Part shown: in pieces, positions 24,732-36,831 of the stretch
Position numbering within the stretch: the stretch's first letter is position 1
Layout: each line of letters begins with the position of its first letter
Assembly (NCBI GenBank): GCA_038501785.1
Contig: JBAMJR010000031.1
Coordinates: forward strand, 13,740,001-13,804,000
Source: Myoxocephalus aenaeus
Taxonomy: Eukaryota > Chordata > Actinopteri > Perciformes > Cottidae
Direction: 5' to 3'
Length of the DNA: 64,000 nt
Position numbers and translations under genes: made by a program
The notes under the pieces: generated by a model
The model's input: the letters and a program-made list of their open reading frames with translations, nothing else
What the model was told of the DNA's origin: nothing
Database searches by the model: none

Positions 24732-24772
<41 letters not shown>
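24705..24772. repeat. AT-rich simple repeat
   Basis: Two (AT)n runs separated by tacactttatacaa, between two hAT elements. Confidence 0.9.
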
Positions 24773-24775
<3 letters not shown>

Positions 24776-24793
24776 TAACTATATAGATTATAA

Positions 24794-26261
24794 CAGGCCC
24801 GGGGTGGGTAATCGGGAGAATCGGGAGAGTTCCCGGTGGGCCGCTTCACTTCTGGGCCGGTCGAGAATTTTATTTGTTGACATTTGTCACGTTAGTCCAT
24901 CTTCTCTTAAAGTGGGCTACACACGTTCCGCATTCTGACACCGCAGCCTCTGCATGGGTTGTACCATGCGAGGAAGTTCACCCCTCCCAAATAGAGTTGG
25001 TTCGGTCCATTATGGAACCAACCAACTCTATTTGGGAGGGGAGAACTTGCTTGCATGGTACAACCGGTGTACCATGCGAGGAAGTTCTCCCCTCCCAAAT
25101 AGAGTTGGTTCGGTCCATAGCCGTCTTTTTCAAAAAGTTTTCTCAGAGAGGCTACGATAGCTGGGCCGGCCCGACCGCAACGATACGCGTCAGGGAGGAT
25201 GGACGGGAGGAAGAGGGCAGAGGGGCTGAAAAAGCCAGGTTGAAAAAAAGAAAGTCATTGGAGGAGGATGCTGCCAAATGTGCCAAGCTTACCGATTTAT
25301 TTTCAAGAGGACAAACACAAGTGGCAACTGGTAAAGAGAGACAAAGGCCTAATGATTAGCAACGTAACTATTCGGCTAACGTTGTAGCCTTGATTCATAT
25401 CGTTGTAGCGTTGTCAACCTATTCCCAAGCAAAATATTAAATTGAATTAAAATATTAGCCTTTTTTTATCACCCAAAATATGGCCATCCATAGACTTTGC
25501 AAATATTATGCAAATATTGATATATAATATTGATATTGATATTGAAGTATGCAGTAATATGTTCTTTGTAGCTTCGGGGCAGCAGATAAGACAGTCTCCT
25601 GCTGAAAATGATGAGCCCGACATTTGCAATGAGGAGGCCATGACTACAGGGACAGGTAGAGAGGATAACAGAGGAAACAATTAGAATTAAAGTTATATAT
25701 TGTAAGACAGAGCAGTATATGACAGAACTTGATGAACCAATATGCATTGTTTGCTCAGAAGTGGGTGTAGTAAAGGAGTAAATCACCACTATATAATACT
25801 CAAGCAGAAAAATGTGTTGGAATGCTAAAGAAAAACTTGGAGGCGTTCATGTTAATGTGCAGAGAAGGAAATCCTATAAGCAACGACACAGTTATAGATA
25901 CAGTGTCTGAAACCAGTGCACTGCTTAGGCGGTTACTGATGCTGTTGGTGCTATTCACAATGTAACTGTATACTGTATTGTGAGTTGAACTGTAAACATT
26001 AGTTCAATATGCCTCTTTGTTGAAGAGTGGGATACGTTTCAAATGTGGAATATTTTTTATTAACTTCTCATTTTAAGTAGATTATTATTGTTGTATTTAA
26101 CCTTTACATTATTTGTTGGACCATGGTATTAATAAAAAAAACTACAGGATAGTAAGAGCTGAACTGTTGCTTCATTTATCCAATTTCCACTACCATGAAA
26201 AAAGTGGGCCGGTCTTGATCCTGAAATTCCCGGGCTGAAAAGTGGCCCCACTCCGGCCCTG
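24794..26261 (+). mobile_element. hAT element, forward copy
   Basis: It starts caggcccggggtggg and ends ccactccggccctg, with a perfect 8-bp target duplication, gattataa (24786-24793 and 26262-26269). A 161-codon frame at 24874-25359 ends in a lysine-rich part (EKARLKKRKSLEEDAAKCAK) like the region before the zinc finger of many hAT transposases; no catalytic or dimerisation domain follows. Its first half is built from three alternating inverted copies of a roughly 50-bp unit (24957-25119) around ctcccaaatagagttggttc. A related copy lies inverted just to the right. Confidence 0.88.
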
Positions 26262-26421
26262 GATTATAATTAACTGGAGGATATACTTTTTTCTACACGT
26301 AGATCTTAAACACTTAAATATAAACAGGAGCCCGGCCACCCTACGGAGGAAACTCATTTCGGCCACTTGTTTTTTAATTAAAATCTCCATTGTCCTCTCC
26401 TTATATGTAGTCAGGTGTCGG
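26262..26421. other. Host sequence between the two hAT copies
   Basis: This 160-bp spacer begins with one copy's target repeat (gattataa) and ends with the other's (ggtgtcgg), so it is pre-existing DNA between two independent insertions. Nothing coding is seen. Confidence 0.7.
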
Positions 26422-27964
26422 CAGGGCTGGAGTGGGGCCACTTTTCAGCCCGGGAATTTCAGGCTCAAGACCGGCCCACTTTTTCCATGGTAGTGGAAAT
26501 TGGATAAATGAAGCAACAGTTCAGCTCTTACTATCCTGTAGTTTTCTTTTTATTAATACCATGGTCCAACAAATAATGTAAAGGTTAAATACAACAATAA
26601 TAATCCACTTAAGATGAGAAGTTAACAAAAAATATTCCACTATTCCACAAGGATAGGTTGATAAATTAACAAAAGCAGAAATAAATGAATAAAACATTTG
26701 AAACGTATCCCACTCTTCAACAAAGAGGCATATTGAACTAATGTTTACAGTTCAACTCACAGTACAGTATACAGTTAGCTTGTGAATCGCACCAACAGCA
26801 TCTACAGCATCAGTAACCGCCTAAGCAGTGCACTGGTTTCAGCCACTGTATCTATAACTGTGTTGTTGCTTATAGACATGAGGATTTCCTTCTCTGTGCA
26901 CATTAACATGAACGCCTCCAAGTTTTTCTTTAGCATTCCAACGCATTTTTCTGCATGAGTATTATATAGTGGTGATTTACTCCTTTACTACACCCACTTC
27001 TGAGCAAACAATGCATATTGGTTCATCAAGTACTGCTCTTTCTTACAATATATAACTTTAATTCATATTGTTTCCTCTGTTATCCTCTCTACCTGTCCCT
27101 GTAGTCATGGCCTCCTCATTGCAAATGTCGGGCTCATCATTTTCAGCAGGAGACTGTCTTATCTGCTGCCCCGAAGCTACAAAGAAAAATTAGTCATATT
27201 ACTGCATACTTCAATATCAATATCAATATTATATATCAATATTTGCATAATATTTGCAAAGTCTATGGATCGCCATATTTTGGGTGATAGAAAAAGGCTA
27301 ATATTTAATTAAATTTAATATTTTGCTTGGGAATAGGTTGACAACGCTACAACGATATTAATCAAGGCTACAACGTTAGCCGAATAGTTACGTTGCTAAT
27401 CATTAGGCCTTTGTCTCTCTTTACCAGTTGCCACTTGTGTTTGTCCTCTTGAAAATAAATGGGTAAGCTTGGCACATTTAGCAGCATCCTCCTCCAATGA
27501 CTTTCTTTTTTTCAACCTGGCTTTTTCAGCCCCTCCTGCCCTCTTCCTCCCGTCCATCCTCCCTGACGCGTATCGTTGCGGTCGGGCCGGCCCAGCTACC
27601 GGTAGCCTCTCTGAGAAAACTTTTTGTAAAAGACGGGCTACGGACCGAACCAACTCTATTTGGGAGGGGGGAACTTCCTTGCATGGTACACCGGTTGTAC
27701 CATGCGAGGAAGTTCTCCCCTCCCAAATAGAGTTGGTTGGTTCCATAATGGACCGAACCAACTGTATTTGGGAGGGGGGAACTTCCTCGCATGGTACAAC
27801 CCATGCAGAGGCTGCAGTGTCAGAATGCGGAACGTGTGTAGCCCACTTTAAGAGAAGATGGACTAACGTGACAAATGTCAACAAATAAAATTCTCGACCG
27901 GCCCAGAAGTGAAGCGGCCCACCGGGAACTCTCCCGATTCTCCCGATTACCCACCCCGGGCCTG
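26422..27964 (-). mobile_element. hAT element, inverted copy
   Basis: This is the reverse complement of the neighbouring hAT element over most of its length, including the 162-codon frame (27884-27396, minus) with the same inverted units and lysine-rich end. It is flanked by a perfect 8-bp target repeat, ggtgtcgg (26414-26421 and 27965-27972). It differs from the forward copy by small indels and is about 75 bp longer. Confidence 0.88.
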
Positions 27965-28139
27965 GGTGTCGGTAGGTAGAACCGCCAGCGCCGCTGACTC
28001 GCCGCTCTCCTGGCTGACGTCACACGCTGCCACGGACTCTCCGCTGACAGTAATCTCACTCGCTGTCTCTATCAACAACGTTAGCTAACATGATAGCTTG
28101 CTATTAAAAAACTGGTGGGAGGGAAATGAAGCCGCTGTA

Positions 28140-28375
28140 GACATCTTAACGCTGATTGGCCAAGACTCGACACAAAGATCTTCTATTTGTGAAGAGCACA
28201 ACTCTTTTTTTTTTCGTGTCTCACTCTGATCTCAGAAACGCTGGGCGAGTTGACCCCCCCCCCCCCTCCGAAAAACAAAAACTCTTCGGGTCTACACGAT
28301 TCACGTGGATGACATATTTTCATTTCAAAACGGCGAATTTCGCCGAAAGGTGACAAGTTTGCAGGTATGCATAGG
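28140..28375. mobile_element. Fragment of a repeat also found inside the foldback element
   Basis: Pieces such as cgctgattggccaagactcg, acaaagatcttctat and cggcgaatttcgccg recur in reverse order and orientation at about 5215-5370 and partly at 6480-6560. No complete ends were identified. Confidence 0.6.
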
Positions 28376-28556
28376 TAAAAGGAAAAAAAGAAAAAAGAGT
28401 GACAGAGAAAGAAAGAGGGAGAGAAACATGAGAGGTTCAGTCAGAATATAAATGTGTGCTGTTACATGATTTTCTGGTTGATGGCAAAGACCAGGTGTCC
28501 CACAATCGTATCCAACTCAACTAAAACTGGGATTATTCAGGGGGGAAGAAACGATT

Positions 28557-28559
<3 letters not shown>

Positions 28560-28605
<46 letters not shown>
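28560..28605. repeat. (CT)n microsatellite
   Basis: About 22 CT units. Confidence 0.95.
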
Positions 28606-28608
<3 letters not shown>

Positions 28609-28971
28609 AAGTCTCAAACTAATTTGTGGATTCTTCTGAGAAAAGAAAAAGAGAGTCTTCTGCTGTACAATTCTGCTTCGTTGGTGTTCAATTTAACATT
28701 GTTTCAGACACATAGGTCCATTTAAGATAAATAAAATAGACACCAAACGAGCACAACAGCCTCTTAGATATAATCATTGCAGTTCACAAGTCCATACTGA
28801 ATAATACACATCTGTTCATGTTTTCAGAAAACAAGTCAGTCTGATGATTCGATCCAAATATCTTACTTTGTTCACCGCATTTAGCTCAAACGTGAATGAA
28901 CATTTTTGCTTCTGATCCTCTTTGACTTTAGCAGCCACATTTTAATATAATATCATTCTGCACCACCATAA

Positions 28972-29003
28972 CCCTAGCACCGACCATAACGTCGGTGCTA
29001 GGG
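28972..29003. repeat. Perfect hairpin, 13-bp arms
   Basis: ccctagcaccgac, a 6-base loop (cataac), then gtcggtgctaggg. Confidence 0.85.
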
Positions 29004-29605
29004 CACTAAAAATGGGACGTCTGGAAACAGAAAGTGTGTCAATGGAGGCTGCATCATGTGAGCTGGAGGAGAGACGAGCTGTGATATGATTGACGGGAAT
29101 TTCAGCCAATCACAATCCACGTGGCGGCGCCCTCTTGCGGCCGCCTGCAGCTGGTGTCGTGTGTGCCATTCATGTGTCGTCAGATTGCTCGTAAATTATA
29201 AATACTTTACCACACATGAACACACAAGAAGAATCAGTAAGGTAATTTACCTCCCACTTCTTGACAAAGGAATATCAGCCATAGACTCTATATACGCTTA
29301 AATGACTAGTAGTATATCATTACCACGTTAAAAACAAACGTGGTAACAATCTACTTTGGAGTTTACATCAAAACTAGCCACGCTACAGTATGGAATTAAC
29401 TTTCAAAACACGATTATCACTTGTGTTTGTTTAAGGCTAATTTTAAATGACCGTATAACGATATTTTGCATCCAGAAAGTCCAACTTGTTCGCGCAAAGT
29501 ATTCACCCGTCTCTGTAATCACCCAGTAGTCCCTGAACGCAGCACTTTCTGCAGTTTATTTTGCGTTTCTTCAAGCAGCGTCTAACAACCGGACTTTAAA
29601 TCGAA

Positions 29606-31044
29606 ATGCCGGCCGATTTAAGCCAGTGGAGCGGGCCTCTCGCCCTGCAGGAGGTCGACGAGAAACCGGCACAGCCTCTGACTATTAAATACGAGTCCGT
29701 GGACGTAGACGAGCTCGGCAAAGTGCTCACGCCGACACAGGTTGGTCAGCTAACGCGAGCTAAGCGAACAACTCAGCCTCGTTTATTTGTTAGCTTACAA
29801 TAGATGGCGGCCATCATTATACCGCATTATTATTATTGTATTATTATTAAGCGCTGCTTTGAAATTGATAGTTTGGTATCAGCCTCTTTGCAAACACTCG
29901 ATTGGGTTTACATAATGTATCCAGCGTGTCTGCAGCTTTAATAGGTGGATAACAGCGACCCCTAGCGGTGGGGGGTGAGAGCGCAGCCTCTTAAAAACGA
30001 TCATTTCAACACCTGTTCAACCTGCAGGTGCAGAGTCGGCCCACCGGTATCGAGTGGGAAGGATGCGACTCCAGCAAGTTGTACACTTTGGCCCTGACCG
30101 ACCCGGACGCTCCCAGCAGGAAGGACCCCAAATTCAGGTGAGAAGAGAAGGCGAACCGGGCTGTCAAAGTGCAAGTAATGGTTGTAAATAAAGGGTAGTC
30201 GGGTCTTTCTTTGTTTTCATCTGTTAAAAGAACTAACACTGTATTGTAAGTGATAGTTCTTGGTCCTTGGTGGACTCATGGCATTGAGGATTCAAACTGC
30301 CAAGTGGCTCTGGGGCTCCTCATGTTGGCCCCCGTTTATCCCGCATCCCACCCAGTTTCTGTGCATAGACACTGCTGCGTTCAGGTACTCGTCAAGCACA
30401 CAGTGTGTATGTTGTTTTGCCCAGAGTGCTAGAGTACTACATGGGTCTTGGTTTCCTTTGTGTCAAAGATGTGTCCTTCGTAATATTCACCGTGTAAACA
30501 CAAAATCCACAACTCTTAGGTTTCATGGTAACTATTTTTTATTTTATTTTTTTTCTTTCATTGTAGGGAGTGGCACCACTTTCTGCTGGTCAACATGAAG
30601 GGGAACGATGTGTCCTCTGGCTGCGTCGTCTCGGACTACGTGGGCTCTGGTCCTCCCAAAGGCACAGGTGAGACGAGATGGAGCCTCATCAAAGTTTGAC
30701 CATGGTTGCATGGATTGGTGTCCATGTTTTGCTAAACGTCCCGTATTTGAGGTGTGTATTTTTCAGTTTTAATAAGTGTTTTTTTCACACAAGATTTAAA
30801 AACCTGCCGTCTTTGTCCCCCCGCAGGTCTCCACCGGTACGTGTGGCTGGTGTATGAGCAGCCGGGCAGCCTGTCCTGCACCGAGACCGTCCTCACCAAC
30901 CGGTCTGGAGACGGCCGCGGCAAGTTCAAGATCCAGAGCTTCAGGCAGAAGTACAGCCTGGGAGCCCCGGTGGCAGGAGCCTGCTACCAGGCCGAGTGGG
31001 ACGACTACGTTCCCAAACTCTACGAGCAGCTCGCCGGAAAATAA
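29606..31044 (+). CDS. pebp1: Phosphatidylethanolamine-binding protein 1 (RKIP)
   Basis: Four exons, 29606-29740, 30028-30137, 30567-30667 and 30827-31044, give 187 residues and a TAA stop, the same length as human PEBP1. Splice sites are GT-AG and the phases join (0, 2, 1). Family landmarks: the ligand-pocket motif DPDAPSRKDPKFREWHH, split by intron 2; GNDVSSGCVVSDYVGSGPPKGTG (phosphate-binding loop region); LHRYVWLVYEQ; and the C-terminal helix AEWDDYVPKLYEQLAGK. PEBP1 is a small cytosolic protein that binds phospholipid head groups and in mammals restrains RAF1-MEK signalling. In human it is phosphorylated at Ser153 in the C-terminal third; the equivalent segment here (RQKYSLGAPVAG) keeps a nearby serine. 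It lies tail to tail with taok3. Nothing looks broken. Confidence 0.97.
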
Positions 31045-31242
31045 ACGGAAAAGACTCGACTGCACAGCGTTCGGCACGAGGAGTTCCCACTAAGGCTGAC
31101 GGTCTGGAGGAAACACAAAAACAGTAACAAAGCATTTCTTTTTGCGAGTGTGCCACTGAATATTATTTTTCCCCACTGTTGCCTTCCATAGTTGTGACAC
31201 AAAGAAGCGCTCCTCTTGATGATGTCACCCGCACTCGTCTGC

Positions 31243-31248
31243 AATAAA
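31243..31248 (+). terminator. Polyadenylation signal of pebp1
   Basis: AATAAA about 200 bases past the pebp1 stop, followed by a tgtgtt-type GT-rich stretch. Confidence 0.65.
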
Positions 31249-31567
31249 TGTGTTAAAACACCAAACTAGTTGTGGTGGGTTTTGAAATGTTCTCTGATCC
31301 TGTGGTGGTAAATGCTCAGAGACCCATTTCGTCTCAGTATTAATTATTTTAAGACGTTTCGTGATCAATGAGGAATACTTGAGATTAGCTTTCACCTTAG
31401 TTGCAGAAGGAGCCGTTTACAGAAAGTACATTTACTGTAAAATGGGTCAGCAGGTACAAAATGTCCTTAATCCAGGGGTCTTGCTTTTAAACGCCCGGAG
31501 ACTATCGTTGCTTTTTGGCCAACAAAGTGTTTATGGGAGGAACACAAAATGTAGCTTTATATCTTTT

Positions 31568-31684
<117 letters not shown>

Positions 31685-32114
31685 CTCATAACTGTCCCCA
31701 GGTAGTCAGGAGTCATTGTCGTGACCTTTGCTTGACCTGACTCTTTAATTGTCATCCTGGGATCTTGGCTTGTTTACCAGCTCTGCAATGTGAGGCGAGG
31801 ATCTGTCATAAACACTATTAACACACAATGTACAATACAGTAGTTATTACAGATGTCATGCTCTAAAAGCTCCGTTCTCAGGGATTTAACACAGTTTAAG
31901 TGATTTCAATGTTGAATATTTGACTAACAATACTTTCAGCTCAACGGTCAGCGATCTTTAGCGTGAAGTCAAATAGTTTGTAAAACATTAAAATCAAGGC
32001 TCAAACTTCTTTAATCGTCTCCCGGTTTGTTCAGCGCATCTGTTTTTTTGCTGTAGTTCACACTGAACATGATGATCTGAGCAATTCATATCGGACATAC
32101 ATAACGACACGCCC

Positions 32115-33320
32115 TTAGTTTGTGTGATGAGCACTTTATTTACAAATATAATTAAAAGCTCTGACAGATTCATGCTTTCTTTTAACCTGGAAAAAAAATA
32201 ATTAAAGTGCATGCAATAATAAAGCATCATACATGTCTGGTTTATAAGAAAATACACAGCTTGGGAGTTGTGTAAAGCCCCAAAAAAAACAAAAGAATCA
32301 GATGGAAAAACCCATTGATACATGACTGACCTCAAATACTATCTGAGGAGGGGGAGGGGAAAAAGCGCCTTTTAAAAATTCTTTTTTGATTTGAGTGACA
32401 GTTAAAATACAATACGAAAATAAGTAAAAGCTCTCCATAAATCCTTCTATACACAAAGTACAAGTCCCGCCCCCCATGAAGCCCTTTGTGCTAGCCTGGA
32501 GTTGGACTTCACGTGTACTATTATTCACATTGGCTGCCAGTGCAGAGAAATCAGTACGATACACATGTTGAGTACCATGATTCGCCCTCAGTAATCAAAT
32601 TCCCCCTTCACATGTATTATATGCGTACCTGTATGTACATGATATTTGTGTCTCAAAGTATCAAATTATTCAAATTTTTCATAAAAATGTCCTGATGAAT
32701 AAATACAAAAAAAACGGTGGAAAGATGCAGCTCAGACTATCGGCTGCAGAAGGATCGATTGGCTGTTTGATTTATCGCTCGAGACAACCCCTCTCCCTAT
32801 AATAAAACAAAAAAAAAAACGAAAAAAAATAAATCGCCTCTAAAAATGCATGTTTTTGGAGCGATGACGCTCATCCAACTGCCGTACGTTTTCTCCCCCT
32901 CCTTCTCTCATCTTCCCACTTTAAGTCACAACACACGTGTCGTCATTGCACAAGAAACACTGTGACTACGTCATCATTATTCGTACAAAAAAACATGACA
33001 ACTACAGGAAGTTATCCAGCATATTTTTTGTCTTTTTTTTGTTGTTATTTTGGCCATCTTGTGACACCGTAAGAGGCGAGGAGGGGGAGGACGTTTTCGG
33101 GGTGGGTTTTGGGGTTGGCGGGAGGAGGGGGGGCACTAAAACCATCGCCATCGACTCCGTCGGACCGGCCCAGCAATTTTTTTTTTCTTTGCGTCCGAGT
33201 GTGTTTGACTGAGGGATGCAGCAGCAGTGAACACCTGCACTGTCAGGTAAAAAGAAGAGGAGGGGGTGTACGGAGGCAGACGGACGCCCCGGGGGGGGAG
33301 GGACCGCAAGAGGCGGCCCC
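32115..33320 (-). other. Probable taok3 3' UTR
   Basis: From the taok3 stop codon leftward there is about 1.2 kb with no other gene. An AATAAA on the minus strand (tttatt at 32135-32140) is a reasonable end. The extent is inferred; an earlier end is possible. Confidence 0.5.
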
Positions 33321-34488
33321 TCATCTGTAGTCGTCCTTGGGGAGGTCCAGGGTGCCCAGGTTGCCGAAGCCCAGCCGCATGCTCTCCATGTCGAAGCTGT
33401 CGATCTCGCGCTCCTGGCGCTCCAGCAGGTGCTTGATGCGGTCGGTTCGCTCCTTCTGAATGGAAACCAGCTCCTCTTCAATCTGCGGGAGACACAGAGG
33501 ACGTTCAGAGACATTTTCTATGTGGTTTAGTTTGAATTACCGTGGTTTTATTTTTAAAGATTTTGTTTTTGAATCACTTCGAGATTAAAAAGTACATTAA
33601 TGCGGGTTGAGATGCGTTTTGCACTCAGATAAAAAGAAAGCTTCAGGTCATCCTTCATTATCTTTTTACTCTGCATCTAAAGTTGTGTATGCAACGTAAA
33701 CTTTACAATCTTTTCATAATCTTTAAACTCTACAGTCCAAATGCAATAGCAATGTAAGAAAGATAAAAAAAAAAAATTAAAAACAAGTGTGCAAAGATGT
33801 ATTCTCAAAATAGAAAATAAACTACGCTGTCAAGACGATACCTGTCGACTTATTACAATATTCTTCCTCACGGTTCAAACAGCAGACAATTTGACACGTG
33901 ACCTCAAGAAAAGCACAGGTACAAATAATGAGGTTAAGTCTGTGCAACGCAGTCACAATCAATGGCATTAACTACGCCTGTTGGTTTGTCTGAGAGGGGA
34001 AATCATCTGTTGGTACAAAACGTTTGGAGAGGCGCACACTTCTACACCGGGTAGACCAAATACTTCCACTGAAATAAGAATGAGAGACATTCAAGGTGTG
34101 ACGTCCCAACAGGTGCAACACAACGAACAGGAAAAGTGAGAGACACGAATAATACTCAGTATGTATGCGCCTCCACCAGCAGAGTGAGTAATAACACAGT
34201 TAGCTGTGAATCATGTGTGTGTGTGTGTCTGCTCTTAAAACAAGCAATGTTTTAAGAGCAGTTTGAGTTGAAACCTAATTTTTAAGGTTTAATATTCCAC
34301 ATATTCCATATTTACAAATGCTGTATTTAACGTGTTGGTTTCCAAGATACTGCAGAGTTGTTGATGGTGTTTCTGTTTCCACTGCCTTGCAGCCATTTCA
34401 CATCCTGGATGTGCATTGTTTAACACTGGGATGGTGTCTGTGTGGCAAGTTGCATTACTCAGGCTGTGTCTGCTGGATGCTTCAGTCG

Positions 34489-34569
<81 letters not shown>

Positions 34570-35311
34570 GTGCATCCACAGGTGCAGACAAAACACCGCA
34601 TGGCGCAATACGGCAACTACTGAGCATGCACCGAAAACTCCAGACTCTGACCATGAGCCGAACCGGAGGACAATAGTGCTTCTAAAACCATGACATCATC
34701 CCAGTCACCGTAGTGCCTGATGCCGGACGCAGCCAGGAGATGGCGACAAACCACCACGGAGGTCCACCGGGCCCCAGCAGAACTTGATGGGGGGGGGCTG
34801 CATTTCAAACGTCTCTCCCTTTGTTGTCGGAGTGCTGTCTACTAGACTGTGGCGATGACGTCGGTCACTCTGGAAGGAGGCGTGCTCGGCCGTTCTAATC
34901 TCATCGCGTGGCGTCGGTGCGCATGGCAGCTCGCATGAAAACACGCGTCTCAATCAGGAGTGTCATGACACCACATCGGGGGACACGGATCGAATAAAAA
35001 AGGGTCAGATTTATGTGAAGAAATGTCAAATTGTATGAAAGTATGAAAAGCGAGTTACCGGCTCGCAACAAAGCTGCCGTTGTCACAATTGAGAGGACTT
35101 AATAATTGATCATAATTGATTGAACGTTGAGGCGCATCTAAAAGGTTGCACGTGCGAGCTACAACAATATTGCGTTATAAACGTGTCGTAACAAGAGAAC
35201 CGTGCTGTTGGCTACAGAGATGTCTCCATTAGGGGCCGTGTGGGTGAGAAATGCTTGTTTGCTCCCCGGAGGAAGGCACGCCACTGTCATCACCACCTGT
35301 GGTGAGGGAAA

Positions 35312-35371
<60 letters not shown>

Positions 35372-36754
35372 CATGAGTGTCTGTCTCGGTCGCCTTTCAT
35401 GCCCGCACTGCCTGCTGAGGTGGCCTGAGGTCGTAGGACTGTTTCTATCTCAACGTTATTACCGCCTGTTTGTGTTGGTCTACACACCTGCATGCTTTGC
35501 ATCTTGAAAAAGGTGCCATTACTTCCTCTAGTCGGTGTACTGTACGTCCTGCTGGAGCAGGATGTTGGAGGACAGAATACAAATATGGATTATTCTCAAC
35601 TTTAAACGACGTGTTTGTGTCTTCTTGTGTCACTTTACAGGGTCTGATGGGGAGTTTTAAGTCATCCATGACCCTAAAAAGGTTCAGTGTGCTTAAAGTA
35701 AAGTATTTTATATGGAGTTTTTTTAAAGGTGGAAAACATTTCTAGGGGTTTTAAAACACAGAAATACCTGAGGGCTTATGTTCTCTCTCTGTTCTCTGAC
35801 CAGTCGGCGGTTGATAGTCGGATTCAGAAAGTTGCATTCTGTCGACAATCTGAAGCACTTTGTTTGAGGAGTTTATTTGCATGCAGACCAGTAAGAAATG
35901 CAGCCTTTGAATGACGGTGGCCTCGAATTGACCCGATATCTTACATGTTTTAAACAAGTTAACTATTCAAATGTATAACATCTTATAACACACCATTAGT
36001 GGTTGGCCTTAAACTGTGACTAACATAACTTTATGTCTGTATTTATTTTCTTCTGAAGCCTGAGATGGTTTCTTGTCTCTCGCTGTAACAGTTGTCTTGG
36101 GAATTGTCCTGAATTAGTGATTTTTATATTTACATTTTTCCTTTCTTTTTTTTTTGGTTGAAAAAGCTCTTTGGATAAACTGTGTTGTGTTTGAATAAAA
36201 TAAATAAATAAAAAGGAAGGATTGGACGTTTTGAATGAAATACCAGGTTTATGCCAGAAGATGTTTTTACACTGAGAGGAATACATTCTCTCCAATGTAT
36301 GTGTTCCTAAAAAGCACATAGCCATGATAAAAAAGGCCTTTTCATTTTTTGGCACTTTTAAGGAGTGTGCCTTGAATTATTTGGGGAATTTGTTCCTTCT
36401 CTTGAAACACTTTGTCCATTGTGTTTTATTTAAGTAGTCGGTATCGATCACCTGCAGAAAAAACTAAAATACGTCCTACAGAGGAGTAAAAATAAAATAA
36501 AAAAATGGCTCTTCCACCACACCTTTTGTTCCAGGTGAGCCCGTCGCAGCGACACCTTCTGCTCCAGCTTCTGCTGCTCACGCTCGTGCTGCGCCTCGGT
36601 CTGCATCTTGATCTTGCTCTGGTAGGCATTGAGCAGCTCCATCTCCTGCTGCAGCTGCTGCCTCAAGGCCTGGCACTCGGCTTCCTGGGCCTCGTCCAGA
36701 CGCAGCTGACACAGCCGACCATGGACCGCAACAGGGGAGAGGGAGGTACAAAGG

Positions 36755-36831
<77 letters not shown>

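Larger units (their letters stand above)
28376..29605. promoter_or_regulatory. 5' flank of pebp1
   Basis: This holds a (CT)n run (28560-28605), a 13-bp hairpin (28972-29003), and then likely promoter sequence. A CCAAT box lies at 29106-29110 and a GC-rich ggcgccctcttgcgg (29126-29140) resembles a CTCF core on the minus strand. No TATA box was identified close to the ATG. No other gene was seen. Confidence 0.45.

Noticed and set aside
33002..33514. 170-codon minus frame over the last taok3 exon
   Set aside because: Wrong frame; the correct frame gives the TAOK3 tail ending DDYR.
34491..35368. (CA)n and (TG)n runs as an inverted-repeat element
   Set aside because: Independent microsatellites; no shared flanks or target duplications.
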